From Candidatus Ghiorseimicrobium undicola (GTDB lineage Bacteria; Omnitrophota; Gorgyraeia; Ghiorseimicrobiales; Ghiorseimicrobiaceae), in the NCBI GenBank assembly GCA_002796125.1, contig PCWA01000111.1, forward strand, positions 1-36,078: a stretch of 36,078 nucleotides of DNA, read 5' to 3'. The position numbers and the translations under genes are program-made. Every line of letters begins with the position of its first letter. Positions within the stretch are counted from its first letter, which is position 1. This document shows, one piece after another, positions 23,939-32,624 of the stretch. The notes below the pieces were generated by a model. The model made no database searches. It worked only from the letters and a program-made list of their open reading frames with translations, and had not been told where the DNA came from.

Positions 23939-25463
23939 ATTACTTAATGATGTAAAAATAAGCAGGCTGGAAAATTTTTATGATATTGAGGTAAAAGGTC
24001 TGACAGATAACTCCAGGGAAGTCAAAGACGGCTTTATTTTTGTGGCTCTTAAAGGGGCTGTATTGGACGGAAATATTTTTATAGAGGAAGCGCTGAAAAA
24101 TGGAGCCGCAGGAATAGTTTTGGAAAATAACCTAAATTGGCCTTTAAAAGAAATAAACAAGCAAGGCTTATTCAATACTCTAATATATGCTGAGGATGCA
24201 AGGCGTCTGCTTTGGCAGTTTGCCAGCAGGTTTTATGGTTATCCTTCGCGTGAAATAAGATGCATAGGGATAACCGGCACCAATGGTAAAACAACAACCG
24301 CTTATATCCTGGAAAGTATTTTCCGGCAGGCCAGTATTAGCTCGGGATGCAGAAAATTTAATTGCGGCGTAATGGGAACGGTAAATTACCGTTATAAGAA
24401 TAATATAATTAACGCCCCGAATACTACGCCGAGCCCGATTTTATTACAATCATTACTTTCTAAAATGGTATATTCGGGAGTGGACTATTGCGTTATGGAG
24501 GTTTCTAGCCATTCATTAGAGCAGCAGCGTGTCGGAGGCATAGATTTTAAGTGCGCAGTCTTTACTAATTTAACTTCCGATCACCTCGATTACCATAAGG
24601 ATGTTTCTTCTTATTTTGGCGCAAAGGCAAAACTTTTTAAAATATTAAAAAAAGATGCGGTTGCGGTTATAAACGCGGATGACGCCTACGGCCAGCTATT
24701 GTTAAAATTGCCGCATGAAAAGGTTTTTACCTATGCCATCGATAGCCACGCTGATTATATGGCTTATGGGTTAGAATTTGATTTTAATGGGAGCAGGTTT
24801 AATGTGGCAATGCCGTCAGGAGATATCCGCATAAACAGTAAATTAATAGGCAGGCATAATGTTTATAATATTCTTGCGGCTATAGCAGCGGCAGCATCCG
24901 AGGGCGTTGATTTAGATGATATAATAAAAGGCATAAATGATTTAATTGTTGTAGAAGGTAGGCTGCAAAAAATTGAAGGGCATTATCCTTTTGATGTATT
25001 TGTTGATTATGCTCATACCGAAGACGCGCTAAAGAATATACTATTCTCGCTAAGAGAAATAAATAACGCGCGGAAAAATAGCTCTGGTAAGAGGCGCGGA
25101 AGGATTATCGTTGTTTTTGGTTGTGGGGGGGATAGGGATAAAACGAAAAGGCCTTTTATGGGCCGGATTGCTTCCAGTCTGGCGGACCATGTTATCGTAA
25201 CTTGCGATAACCCCAGAAGGGAGGACCCTGATGGCATAATAAATGAGATTATAGGCGGTATGGAAAAAAATAATTTCGAAAAGATTGTTGATAGATACCA
25301 GGCCATAGAAAAAGCGTTATATTCGGCCGCAGCCGGCGATATAGTGCTTATAGCAGGCAAGGGCCATGAAGGATACCAGATATTCGCGGATAGAAAAATT
25401 GATTTTGATGATAGAAAAGCAGCAAAAGAAATATTAGATAAAATTCCTAATCCGGAATTATAG
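23925..25463 (+). CDS. murE: UDP-MurNAc-tripeptide synthetase MurE (meso-DAP type)
   Basis: MurE of 512 residues adds the third amino acid to UDP-MurNAc-dipeptide. The ATP-binding P-loop GITGTNGKTTT has K122, and the Mur ligase motifs VMEVSSHSLEQQRV, NLTSDHLDYHKD and VDYAHTEDAL are present. The substrate-specificity motif near residues 428-431 is DNPR, which marks meso-diaminopimelate ligases rather than lysine-adding ones. This predicts a DAP-type peptidoglycan. It overlaps ftsI by 14 bases. A 112-base gap follows before murF. Confidence 0.96.
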   Translation: MKLSELLNDVKISRLENFYDIEVKGLTDNSREVKDGFIFVALKGAVLDGNIFIEEALKNGAAGIVLENNLNWPLKEINKQGLFNTLIYAEDARRLLWQFASRFYGYPSREIRCIGITGTNGKTTTAYILESIFRQASISSGCRKFNCGVMGTVNYRYKNNIINAPNTTPSPILLQSLLSKMVYSGVDYCVMEVSSHSLEQQRVGGIDFKCAVFTNLTSDHLDYHKDVSSYFGAKAKLFKILKKDAVAVINADDAYGQLLLKLPHEKVFTYAIDSHADYMAYGLEFDFNGSRFNVAMPSGDIRINSKLIGRHNVYNILAAIAAAASEGVDLDDIIKGINDLIVVEGRLQKIEGHYPFDVFVDYAHTEDALKNILFSLREINNARKNSSGKRRGRIIVVFGCGGDRDKTKRPFMGRIASSLADHVIVTCDNPRREDPDGIINEIIGGMEKNNFEKIVDRYQAIEKALYSAAAGDIVLIAGKGHEGYQIFADRKIDFDDRKAAKEILDKIPNPEL

Positions 25464-25575
25464 CCGGATTTGATACGCCAAACCATGGCTATGTGTTTAG
25501 AATTTGTTATATGTTGTCCGGTATTTATCCGGTTGAAACAGCAACCATCTCCTTACCTAAATTTAATTTGTAGTT

Positions 25576-27105
25576 ATGAAAAGCAGATATTTATTAAATA
25601 ACGCCGAGGCAAAGAGGCGCCTGCCTAAAGACGGGTTGCCTCCGCTTGGCTTTAGCGTTGAAGAAGTGATAAAGGCAACCGGCGGTAAGCTTATATCGGG
25701 GGAGGCAAATATTTTTGCTTTGCATGTTTCTTCGGATACGCGGTCTATTAAAGAAGGAGAATTATTCATTTCAATAAGAGGGAAAAAATTCGATGGGCAT
25801 GGCTTCATTGCTGATGCTATAAAAAAAGGCGCGCGAATTATCATTGTGGATAATAAATTCCGTTTTAGCGTTAGGAATGGATATTTACGTATTAGCGGAT
25901 CTAAAACAGCTTGTGATTGCGGCAAAGTTTCATTCGTTATGGTTGAAGATACCGTAAAGGCGTTAATGGATATAGCCCAATTTCACCGCGCCCGCCTTAT
26001 TCATATTCCGATAATAGGGGTTACGGGTTCCTGCGGCAAAACGACTACCAAAGATATGATTTATGAATTATTATCAACCAAATATAATGTGCTTAAGAAT
26101 GAGGGCACGTTCAATAATTTTATAGGAGTCTCTCATACAATATTAAAGTTGAATAAGGGCATTGATATGGCGGTATTAGAAATGGGCACAAGCAGCCCGG
26201 GAGAAATAAAAAAGCTTAGTAATGTTATCCGCCCCAACGTGGGGGTAATTACTAACATAGGGCCGTCGCATCTCGCTTTTTTTAAGACGCTTAATAATAT
26301 CTTGGGCGAAAAATATGAGCTGGTTAACAATCTCCAATCTCCGCGCCTGGCGATTTTGAATACCGATGATGTGTTAATCAATAATAGAGCCAAAAATGAA
26401 GAAAAAGCGTTAATTTTTACAGTAGGCATAAATGATAAAAATTATTTTTCATCTGCGCAAACTTTTTCTAAGCGGCGGCCGGGATTGGAAAAGCGCGATT
26501 TTTCGGCATCCAACGTCAGGATAAAATCCGGCGTAATCGATTTTACACTAAATAATAAACAGCAATTACGCATTAATATGCTGGGTTTGCATAATATCTA
26601 TAACGCCTTATCCGCGGTTGCCTGTGCCGTGGTATTCGGGATAAGCCCGCGTCAAATCAAAAAACGCATGCCGGATTTTATATTGCCGTCTACGAGGATA
26701 AACTTCAAAAGAATTAAGGGATATAACATAATAGATGATACGTATAATTCTAATCCGTTGTCTTTGGAATGGGCAATTGATGCTTTAAAAAATTTCAGCA
26801 TAAAAGGAAAAAAAATTTTCGTGATGGGGGATATGCTGGAATTAGGAGAAAAAAGTATTTTATTACACCGTCAAATGGCAAAAAAAATTACCGAATCCGG
26901 AGTAAATACCTTAATTACCGTAGGCAGGTTTTCTACTTATACCGCCGATGCTGTTTCTGCAAGGCAGGAGGGCGTAAAGGTTTATTCTTGCGGCAGCAAT
27001 CTTGAAGCAAGAGGCATTCTTTCCGGAATTATCAGGAGCGATGATTTAATTCTTGTAAAAGGTTCCCGGGCTATGCAGATGGAAAAGATAATAGAGGGCT
27101 TATAG
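25576..27105 (+). CDS. murF: UDP-MurNAc-pentapeptide synthetase MurF
   Basis: MurF of 509 residues ligates D-Ala-D-Ala to the UDP-MurNAc-tripeptide. The P-loop GVTGSCGKTTT carries K155. LEMGTSSPGEIKKLS, NIGPSHLAFF, DDTYNSNPLS and VMGDMLELGEKS are standard MurF blocks. The domain proper begins at LGFSVEEVIKATGGKL, so the first 23 or so residues are an extension relative to most MurF proteins. No in-frame start codon is better placed, so I keep ATG 25576. MraY starts three bases after its stop. Confidence 0.96.
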   Translation: MKSRYLLNNAEAKRRLPKDGLPPLGFSVEEVIKATGGKLISGEANIFALHVSSDTRSIKEGELFISIRGKKFDGHGFIADAIKKGARIIIVDNKFRFSVRNGYLRISGSKTACDCGKVSFVMVEDTVKALMDIAQFHRARLIHIPIIGVTGSCGKTTTKDMIYELLSTKYNVLKNEGTFNNFIGVSHTILKLNKGIDMAVLEMGTSSPGEIKKLSNVIRPNVGVITNIGPSHLAFFKTLNNILGEKYELVNNLQSPRLAILNTDDVLINNRAKNEEKALIFTVGINDKNYFSSAQTFSKRRPGLEKRDFSASNVRIKSGVIDFTLNNKQQLRINMLGLHNIYNALSAVACAVVFGISPRQIKKRMPDFILPSTRINFKRIKGYNIIDDTYNSNPLSLEWAIDALKNFSIKGKKIFVMGDMLELGEKSILLHRQMAKKITESGVNTLITVGRFSTYTADAVSARQEGVKVYSCGSNLEARGILSGIIRSDDLILVKGSRAMQMEKIIEGL

Positions 27106-27108
27106 GCG

Positions 27109-28197
27109 ATGTTTTATCATTTTCTTTATCCTCTTAAAGATATATTTTTTGGGTTTAATATCTTTAAGTATATTACATTTAGGGCGGCAATGGCCGCATT
27201 TACATCTTTTTTATTATGTGTCATATTGGGCCCTTTTTTTATAAAAAAGCTCACCTTATTAAAAGTAGGAGAAAATATACGTAAAGACGAATGCATCAAG
27301 CTTTATAATATGCAGCCGCATAAGCAGGGCACGCCTACCATGGGCGGGTTATTTATAATCGCCTCTATCGTCATTTCCGTTTCTTTATGGGCAGACTTTA
27401 CTAATGGATATATATTGATTTGCCTGGTGAGCGCGCTTTGGCTTGGGTTATTAGGCTTTAAAGATGATTACCGTAAGCTGGTCAATAAAAGCTCCAAGGG
27501 ATTATCGGCTAAAAGCAAGTTATTTTGGCAGTCGCTGCTGGGATTGGCGATAGGCGTTATTCTTTTCAATGATGAGAAATTCTCTACGATTTTGGACATT
27601 CCGTTCTTGAAAGAAATAGCTCTTGATTTGGGGATTTTTTATGTAGTATTTACCGTTATTGTAATAATGGCTTCTTCCAATGCCGTAAATATTACCGACG
27701 GTTTGGATGGGCTGGCGATAGGCCTGGTTATAATGGTTGTAGTTTCGTATTCTATCTTAAGCTATGTTACCGGGCATGCAGTTTTTAGCAAGTACCTTCT
27801 TATTCCCTATATGCCTGAGGCTGCGGAATTAACTGTTTTTTGCTCTGCCATATTCGGGGCATCACTGGGTTTTCTTTGGTTCAACGCCCATCCCGCGGAT
27901 GTCTTTATGGGCGATACAGGGTCATTATCTTTGGGCGGAATGATCGGAACCATCGCGATACTTACAAAAAAAGAATTGCTTTTACTTTTAGTCGGCATGG
28001 TATTTGTAATTGAGGTATTATCGGTAATGATCCAGGTATTTTGTTTTAAACTTACCGGAAAACGCGTTTTCAAAATGTCTCCGCTTCATCATCATTTCCA
28101 AGTGGCAGGCTGGAAAGAATCAAAGATAATTATACGTTTTTGGATAATAGGCATTATACTTCTTATTTTTACTTTGATGACTCTAAAATTAAGGTAG
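27109..28197 (+). CDS. mraY: Phospho-MurNAc-pentapeptide translocase MraY
   Basis: MraY of 362 residues transfers phospho-MurNAc-pentapeptide to undecaprenyl phosphate to give lipid I. It has about ten transmembrane helices. Conserved cytoplasmic loops are visible: HKQGTPTMGGL, FKDDYRKL, NAVNITDGLDGLAIG near residue 193, NAHPADVFMGDTGSL near 263 and SPLHHHFQ near 324. The Asp residues of DDY and DVFMGD are those proposed for Mg2+ and substrate binding. Length is standard. Confidence 0.97.
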   Translation: MFYHFLYPLKDIFFGFNIFKYITFRAAMAAFTSFLLCVILGPFFIKKLTLLKVGENIRKDECIKLYNMQPHKQGTPTMGGLFIIASIVISVSLWADFTNGYILICLVSALWLGLLGFKDDYRKLVNKSSKGLSAKSKLFWQSLLGLAIGVILFNDEKFSTILDIPFLKEIALDLGIFYVVFTVIVIMASSNAVNITDGLDGLAIGLVIMVVVSYSILSYVTGHAVFSKYLLIPYMPEAAELTVFCSAIFGASLGFLWFNAHPADVFMGDTGSLSLGGMIGTIAILTKKELLLLLVGMVFVIEVLSVMIQVFCFKLTGKRVFKMSPLHHHFQVAGWKESKIIIRFWIIGIILLIFTLMTLKLR

Positions 28198-28203
28198 CAG
28201 AAT

Positions 28204-29490
28204 ATGAAACAAGGCTTGAATATTAAAAATAAAAAAGTAGTGGTTGTGGGTTTAGCAAAAAGCGGATTAGCCGCGGCATTATTACTTAAGAAAAAGGGCG
28301 CTGATGTTTTTGCCAGCGATATAACAGATAATGCCCAGACCAGATTAGCCGGCGATGAATTGAGAACTGAAGCAGTTAAAGTAGAGCTTGGGAAGCATTC
28401 GCAAGAGCAATTTAGAAATGCGGATTTAGTTGTTGTTAGTCCGGGGGTAAAGTTCGATGCTTCATGTTTAAACTGGGCGCGTTCTGAAGGAATTCCAATA
28501 ATAGGCGAGGTCGAATTGGCGGCATTATATTGCCCTGCGCCTATTATTGCGGTTAGCGGAAGCAACGGTAAGACTACCACTACTATTTTAATAGGTGAAA
28601 TATTAAAAGATAGCGGTAAAAATACTTATGTTTGCGGTAATATCGGCAGGCCATTTTCGCTGGATATAGAAAAAATAAGAAAAAGCGATATTGTATGCCT
28701 TGAAATAAGCTCCTTTCAATTAGAATCATGCGTTAACTTTAAGCCTAATATTTCAGTCTTGCTGAATTTTAAACAAAATCATTTAGACAGGCATGGCAAT
28801 CTTGATGTTTATCTTGATGCCAAGAAAAAACTATTTATGAATCAGGACGCCAATGATTTCGCGGTTTTAAATAATGACGATATGGAAGTTAGGGAGTTGG
28901 CAAAAAACATAAATGCGCGAATTAAATTTTTTAATCCAGCGCTTTCTATAGGCGATTTTAAATTAAATGCGAATCAAGCGGCAGCTTTTGCCGTAGGTGA
29001 AATATTAGGCCTGGATAAAGATAAAATGTTAAAAACCTTCAGAGGCTTTAAAGGGTTGAATCATCGCCTTGAATTAGTAGAGGTATTGGGTGGGGTAGAA
29101 TTTATTAATGATTCCAAAGCCACGACTGTTGACTCTTGCGCCTGGGCGTTGGGTAATATTTATAAACCGGTTATCTTAATCGCTGGAGGCAGGGATAAAG
29201 GGGCTGATTTTTCTTCAATAAAGAATTTATTGCGCAGGAAAGTAAAAACTTTAATTTTAATAGGTGAGGCGAAAGAGAAGATGAAACAGGCCTATAGGAA
29301 TTCCGTAGCGCTAATAGAGGCGGAAAATATCCAGAAAGCTGTAAATCTGGCAAAAGATATATCCTGTGAAGGTGATTGCGTGCTTCTTTCTCCGATGTGC
29401 GCAAGCTTTGATATGTTCCGTGACTTCGAAGAAAGAGGCGAAGTTTTTAAGCAGATAGTCCGGAGTTTTAAAAAAGAAAAAAGCCGATAG
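28204..29490 (+). CDS. murD: UDP-MurNAc-L-alanine:D-glutamate ligase MurD
   Basis: MurD of 428 residues adds D-Glu to UDP-MurNAc-L-Ala. It has a Rossmann-like N-terminal domain (VVVGLAKSGLAAALLLKKKG) and the P-loop SGSNGKTTTT with K123. Mur motifs EISSFQLE and NHLDRH and the C-terminal FINDSKATTVDS also match. It starts six bases after mraY. About 140 bases of repeat-rich sequence separate it from ftsW. Confidence 0.96.
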   Translation: MKQGLNIKNKKVVVVGLAKSGLAAALLLKKKGADVFASDITDNAQTRLAGDELRTEAVKVELGKHSQEQFRNADLVVVSPGVKFDASCLNWARSEGIPIIGEVELAALYCPAPIIAVSGSNGKTTTTILIGEILKDSGKNTYVCGNIGRPFSLDIEKIRKSDIVCLEISSFQLESCVNFKPNISVLLNFKQNHLDRHGNLDVYLDAKKKLFMNQDANDFAVLNNDDMEVRELAKNINARIKFFNPALSIGDFKLNANQAAAFAVGEILGLDKDKMLKTFRGFKGLNHRLELVEVLGGVEFINDSKATTVDSCAWALGNIYKPVILIAGGRDKGADFSSIKNLLRRKVKTLILIGEAKEKMKQAYRNSVALIEAENIQKAVNLAKDISCEGDCVLLSPMCASFDMFRDFEERGEVFKQIVRSFKKEKSR

Positions 29491-29513
29491 TTTTAATTTC
29501 GTCTTAAGGTTGT

Positions 29514-29599
29514 GGTTGCGTAACTGGAAACGGGTGGCGTTAAACGGCAATCGTAAAGGACGCAACCCGTAAACGATAAACGATTCGAGCTACGCAACC
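29514..29599 (+). repeat. Repeat-rich gap before ftsW with a 9-bp inverted repeat
   Basis: GGTTGCGTA (29514-29522) and TACGCAACC (29591-29599) are perfect inverted copies. Between them is a string of related units (AAACGGG, AAACGGC, TAAACGA, TAAACGA), many at 7-base spacing, plus GACGCAACCC near 29559. No ORF is present. It looks like a locally expanded heptad region. Confidence 0.5.
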
Positions 29600-29633
29600 A
29601 TTTAACGATAAGCATCTATTCTTTTTAAAAAAT

Positions 29634-30725
29634 ATGCGCAATATAAGAATATCCTTATTTTTAATAACACTTGTATTAATTTGTATCGGCGTGGTAATGA
29701 TATATAGCGCTTCTTCCATATATGCGTGGGAAAGATTGGGCGATGCGAATTATTATCTTAAAAGGCAGATTCTTTATCTGTTTATCGGTTTTACGCTTGT
29801 GTTTTTGGTGATGTTGTTTGATTATAGGCAGCTTCAAAGATATGCCAAGCCATTATTTTTTATTTCGCTGGCACTTTTAATCAGTGTCCTGATATTTGGC
29901 AGGGAGGTAGGAGGCGCTAAGCGCTGGTTTAGACTTTTTGGATTCAGTTTTCAGCCTTCGGAGTTAATGCAGGTGAGCATTATTGTTTATCTTGCTGATT
30001 TTATCGCCCGGAAGAAAAAAACAATGAAACATTTCTGGAGTGGTTTTTTTCCCCCGGTCTTGATGCTGGGATTGGTTTGTGTTTTGCTTCTATCCCAGCC
30101 TGATCTGGGTAGCGCGGTGTCGATCGTTGCCGTTACTTTTATCATGCTTTTTGCCTCCGGGGTTAAGATTTCCTATCTTTTGACGTGCTGTTTAAGCGCT
30201 GTGCCTGTTTTATATTTTTTGATATTTAAAGTGCCATACCGCAGGATGCGCATTTTAACTTTTATCAATCCATGGATGGACCCCAAAGGAAGCGGATTTC
30301 AGATAATACAGTCGCAGATTGCTTTAGGCTCCGGAGGCATTTTTGGTTTAGGCATAGGGCAGGGAAAGCAAAAATTATTTTATTTACCGGCAGCGCATAC
30401 TGATTTCATATTTTCTATAATAGGGGAAGAGGCCGGGCTTATTGGAGCCTTTTTGGTTATAATCCTTTTTATTCTATTTATCTGGCAGGCAGCATTGATA
30501 TGCCGAAAAACTCACGATGCCTTCGGCAGATTTTTATGCCTGGGAATCATTTCAATGATAGCTTTAAAGGCATGTATCAATATCGGCGTTTCAACCGGAT
30601 TTATGCCTACCAAAGGCCTGCCTTTGCCTTTTATAAGCTACGGTGGAACATCTTTAGTCTTTGATATGATATCCGTCGGGATATTATTAAATGTTTCCAG
30701 GTCTAATGAAGGGGCGGGGTATTGA
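29634..30725 (+). CDS. ftsW: Septal peptidoglycan polymerase FtsW
   Basis: A SEDS-family membrane glycosyltransferase of 363 residues with about ten transmembrane helices. It polymerises lipid II at the septum with FtsI. Family blocks include the start ISLFLITLVLICIGVVMIYSAS, the AKRWFRLFGFSFQPSELMQ stretch, LLSQPDLGSAV, AAHTDFIFSIIGEE and the C-terminal PFISYGGTSLVFDM. RodA is the close paralogue; the position between murD and murG points to FtsW. Its TGA stop overlaps the TTG start of murG. Confidence 0.94.
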   Translation: MRNIRISLFLITLVLICIGVVMIYSASSIYAWERLGDANYYLKRQILYLFIGFTLVFLVMLFDYRQLQRYAKPLFFISLALLISVLIFGREVGGAKRWFRLFGFSFQPSELMQVSIIVYLADFIARKKKTMKHFWSGFFPPVLMLGLVCVLLLSQPDLGSAVSIVAVTFIMLFASGVKISYLLTCCLSAVPVLYFLIFKVPYRRMRILTFINPWMDPKGSGFQIIQSQIALGSGGIFGLGIGQGKQKLFYLPAAHTDFIFSIIGEEAGLIGAFLVIILFILFIWQAALICRKTHDAFGRFLCLGIISMIALKACINIGVSTGFMPTKGLPLPFISYGGTSLVFDMISVGILLNVSRSNEGAGY

Positions 30726-31822
30726 AAATTATAGTTTCTGCCGGGGGGACTTACGGCCATATATATCCTGCATTAAGCTTGGTATCGGCGCTGAAAAAAG
30801 ATACGGGAGCGTATATTATCTTTGTCAGCCCGAATACCGAATTAAGCGGCCTTTTATCGGCAAAAAACATAAGTAAATATTTTATCGAAAGCCCAAAAAT
30901 TAAAACCGGCAATATTTTTGCCTTTATGAAAAGCTTATGGAGATTGTTAAAGGCCTTAAGGCAAAGTTTTTCTATTCTGCTGAAAGAAAAGCCGGATATT
31001 GTTATCGGTTTTGGCGGCTATGCGGCTTTCCCCGTAGTTTTGGCAGCCAGTCTTATGCGAATTAAAACGGCAATCCATGAGCAAAATGTCGTTATGGGTA
31101 AAGCTAACCGTTTTTTAGCCTATTTTGTATCTAATGTGTTCCTGAGCTTCAAAGAGACGCTAAAATTTCTGCCAACCTTTATAGTGAAATTTAAGAAGAC
31201 GCAAGTCGTGGGAAATCCTATACGCGAGGATCTGATTCTTATAGATAAAAATGAAGCTCTCGATAGCTTAGGCCTGGATAAAAATAAATTTACTATTCTG
31301 GTGATGGGCGGTACTTCCGGCTCACAAGTTATAAATAAAAAAATTATGCAGATAGCCGCGGAAATAAATGAAAGAAATTTTCAGATAATACATATCGCGG
31401 GGGCCAAAGACTTTGAAGCTGTGGAAAATTTTTATGCCGCAGCAAAGATTAAAAATAAAATATTTGCTTTCAGCGATCAGATGTCGCATGTTCTAAGCGC
31501 GGCAGATTTGATGATTTCCCGCGCGGGCGCTTCCGTGATTTGGGAAATTTCTTATTTTCGTATCCCGTCTATTTTGATTCCTTATCCTTACGCTGGCGCT
31601 CATCAATTAGAAAATGCCCGTATTCTGTCTTTACGCGGCGCGGCTCTTATTGTGGAAGAAAAAAAGATGACTTGTGAAATTTTAAAAGAGCATATCGTCG
31701 ATTTCATGGAACATCCTTCAAAACTTAATGACATGCGCAATAAATTTGATAAAATAGACTATAATAGCGCTCAAATTATGGCAGAAAAATTAGTGCATTT
31801 AAATTATTCTCTGAGGAAATAA
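30722..31822 (+). CDS. murG: UDP-GlcNAc:lipid I transferase MurG
   Basis: MurG of 366 residues makes lipid II on the cytoplasmic face of the membrane. It starts at TTG 30722, within the ftsW stop (ATTGA), with a purine-rich GGGGCGGGG just upstream. The N-terminal glycine motif reads GGTYGHIYP where GGTGGHI is usual, a small oddity. The second domain has GGTSGSQ, the donor-binding segment includes SRAGASVIWE, and PYPYAGAHQLENA gives the family signature. The HEQN segment (AIHEQNVVMGKANR) is intact. The next gene begins on the base after its stop. Confidence 0.95.
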   Translation: MKIIVSAGGTYGHIYPALSLVSALKKDTGAYIIFVSPNTELSGLLSAKNISKYFIESPKIKTGNIFAFMKSLWRLLKALRQSFSILLKEKPDIVIGFGGYAAFPVVLAASLMRIKTAIHEQNVVMGKANRFLAYFVSNVFLSFKETLKFLPTFIVKFKKTQVVGNPIREDLILIDKNEALDSLGLDKNKFTILVMGGTSGSQVINKKIMQIAAEINERNFQIIHIAGAKDFEAVENFYAAAKIKNKIFAFSDQMSHVLSAADLMISRAGASVIWEISYFRIPSILIPYPYAGAHQLENARILSLRGAALIVEEKKMTCEILKEHIVDFMEHPSKLNDMRNKFDKIDYNSAQIMAEKLVHLNYSLRK

Positions 31823-32623
31823 ATGAAGGCATCAAGTTCACAAATTAAGCCGGTTAATTTTATATTGGCTTTTTGTTTTGCCTTATCGTTATTTATATCA
31901 GGGGCGCAGGCATCAAATGGAAATAAGTGGCGGGAAAAACGCAGCGAACATTTTATTATTTATTTTAAAGACGTGCCGGTTGATTTCATAGAAGAAATTG
32001 TGAAAACAGCGGAGGATTGTTATGTGCAGATAACCCAGAATTTAGGTTTTGTGCGCTATAACTTTTGGCTTTGGGATAACCGGGCGAAATTTTATATATA
32101 TAATGATAAAGAACATTATCTTTCGGATACGCGGCAGCCGGAATGGAGCGCGGGGGCGGCGCAGTCGTATGAAAAAATAATCAAGACGTATCCGCAGATG
32201 TCCGGATTCTTTGATTCTATAATGCCGCATGAATTGGGGCATATAATATTCCGCGAGTTTATCGGCTATAAAGCCGTTATTCCTTTATGGCTTGAAGAGG
32301 GCGTGGCCTCTTATCAGGAAAAATCAAAACGCCTTGTAGCCGATACTATAGTTAAGTCGGCTATCAAAGAAAACCGTTTTATACCGCTTGATAAATTATC
32401 CGCTATGGATATACGCAGCAAAACGGATAAAAAAATAGTTGAGCTTTTTTACGCTGAGTCAGTAAGCATTGTCAATTTTTTAATTAAAAAATTCGGCAAG
32501 AGCACTTTTGGCTGGTTTTGCCGCGATTTAAAAGACGATAAGCCTTTTGAGAAAGCCTTATCGCGTTTTGGCTTTTGGGATATACCCAAAATTAATAAGG
32601 CGTGGATGAAATCTTTGGAGTAG
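31823..32623 (+). CDS. Secreted gluzincin-like metallopeptidase within the dcw cluster
   Basis: A 266-residue exported protein. Residues 1-30 are a cleavable signal peptide ending AQA. The mature part has a zinc-peptidase motif HELGH (H136, E137, H140) and a downstream glutamate in PLWLEEGVASY (E159), the gluzincin arrangement. It resembles MA-clan peptidases such as the Peptidase_MA-like families. It is most likely periplasmic. It lies between murG and murC with one base on each side, so it is co-expressed with cell-wall synthesis. No such gene is part of the classical dcw order. It might trim a cell-wall or divisome protein, but the substrate is unknown. Confidence 0.8.
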   Translation: MKASSSQIKPVNFILAFCFALSLFISGAQASNGNKWREKRSEHFIIYFKDVPVDFIEEIVKTAEDCYVQITQNLGFVRYNFWLWDNRAKFYIYNDKEHYLSDTRQPEWSAGAAQSYEKIIKTYPQMSGFFDSIMPHELGHIIFREFIGYKAVIPLWLEEGVASYQEKSKRLVADTIVKSAIKENRFIPLDKLSAMDIRSKTDKKIVELFYAESVSIVNFLIKKFGKSTFGWFCRDLKDDKPFEKALSRFGFWDIPKINKAWMKSLE

Positions 32624-32624
32624 G

